Under the pieces are notes generated by a model. The model ran no database searches and was not told the origin of the DNA. It saw only the letters and a program-made list of their open reading frames with translations. From the NCBI GenBank assembly GCA_900770665.1, contig CAAGKZ010000012.1, positions 1 through 5,600 on the forward strand: DNA of 5,600 nt, written 5' to 3'. The DNA is from Bacteroidaceae bacterium. Lineage in GTDB: Bacteria > Bacteroidota > Bacteroidia > Bacteroidales > Bacteroidaceae. A program made the position numbers and the translations under genes. This document shows, piece by piece, positions 5,593 to 5,600 of this stretch (positions within the stretch are counted from its first letter, which is position 1; every line of letters begins with the position of its first letter).

Positions 5593-5600
5593 ATAGATGA

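Overview
The window looks like chromosomal DNA of a Bacteroidales bacterium (Bacteroides/Prevotella/Muribaculaceae-like; genus not resolvable here). The signs are a Bacteroidetes-type -7 promoter element (TAnnTTTG) ahead of each of the two transcription units, no clear Shine-Dalgarno sequences, signal peptides ending in N-A/Q, a BlaI/M56 pair with TonB-C-like periplasmic domains, and a secreted family GH20 hexosaminidase. All four genes lie on the minus strand; the plus-strand reading frames look like shadows. No gene-free stretch exceeds about 215 bases.

Right to left, in the direction of transcription: (1) a right edge (5419-5600) holding the hexosaminidase promoter and a short hairpin-prone stretch of unknown nature; (2) a 658-residue secreted GH20 beta-N-acetylhexosaminidase with a C-terminal lectin-like beta-sandwich, closed by a strong intrinsic terminator (3381-3419); (3) a 213-base regulatory gap with the terminator, a C-rich/G-poor (minus strand) stretch, and a promoter overlapped by two tandem BlaI-type operator dyads; (4) a compact three-gene operon: a BlaI/MecI-type repressor, a secreted protein with three predicted TonB-C-like modules, and an M56 (BlaR1-like) membrane metalloprotease; (5) a left edge (1-199) with two copies of an 84-bp tandem repeat and a heptamer (TTTTCCG)n array that runs into the M56 stop codon.

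The operon reads as a signal-transduction cassette. The M56 protein should sense something outside the membrane through its C-terminal domain and use its cytoplasmic zinc site to trigger loss of the BlaI repressor, which would free the operon's own promoter. The unusual part is the gene between repressor and protease. Its first module shares a specific pattern with the M56 sensor domain: a conserved Gly, Cys and Trp at identical spacing, plus a second Cys. This suggests a secreted paralogue of the sensor domain, encoded and co-regulated with the receptor. This is the best candidate here for something not well described; its function is inference. No beta-lactamase gene is in the window, so the signal need not be an antibiotic.
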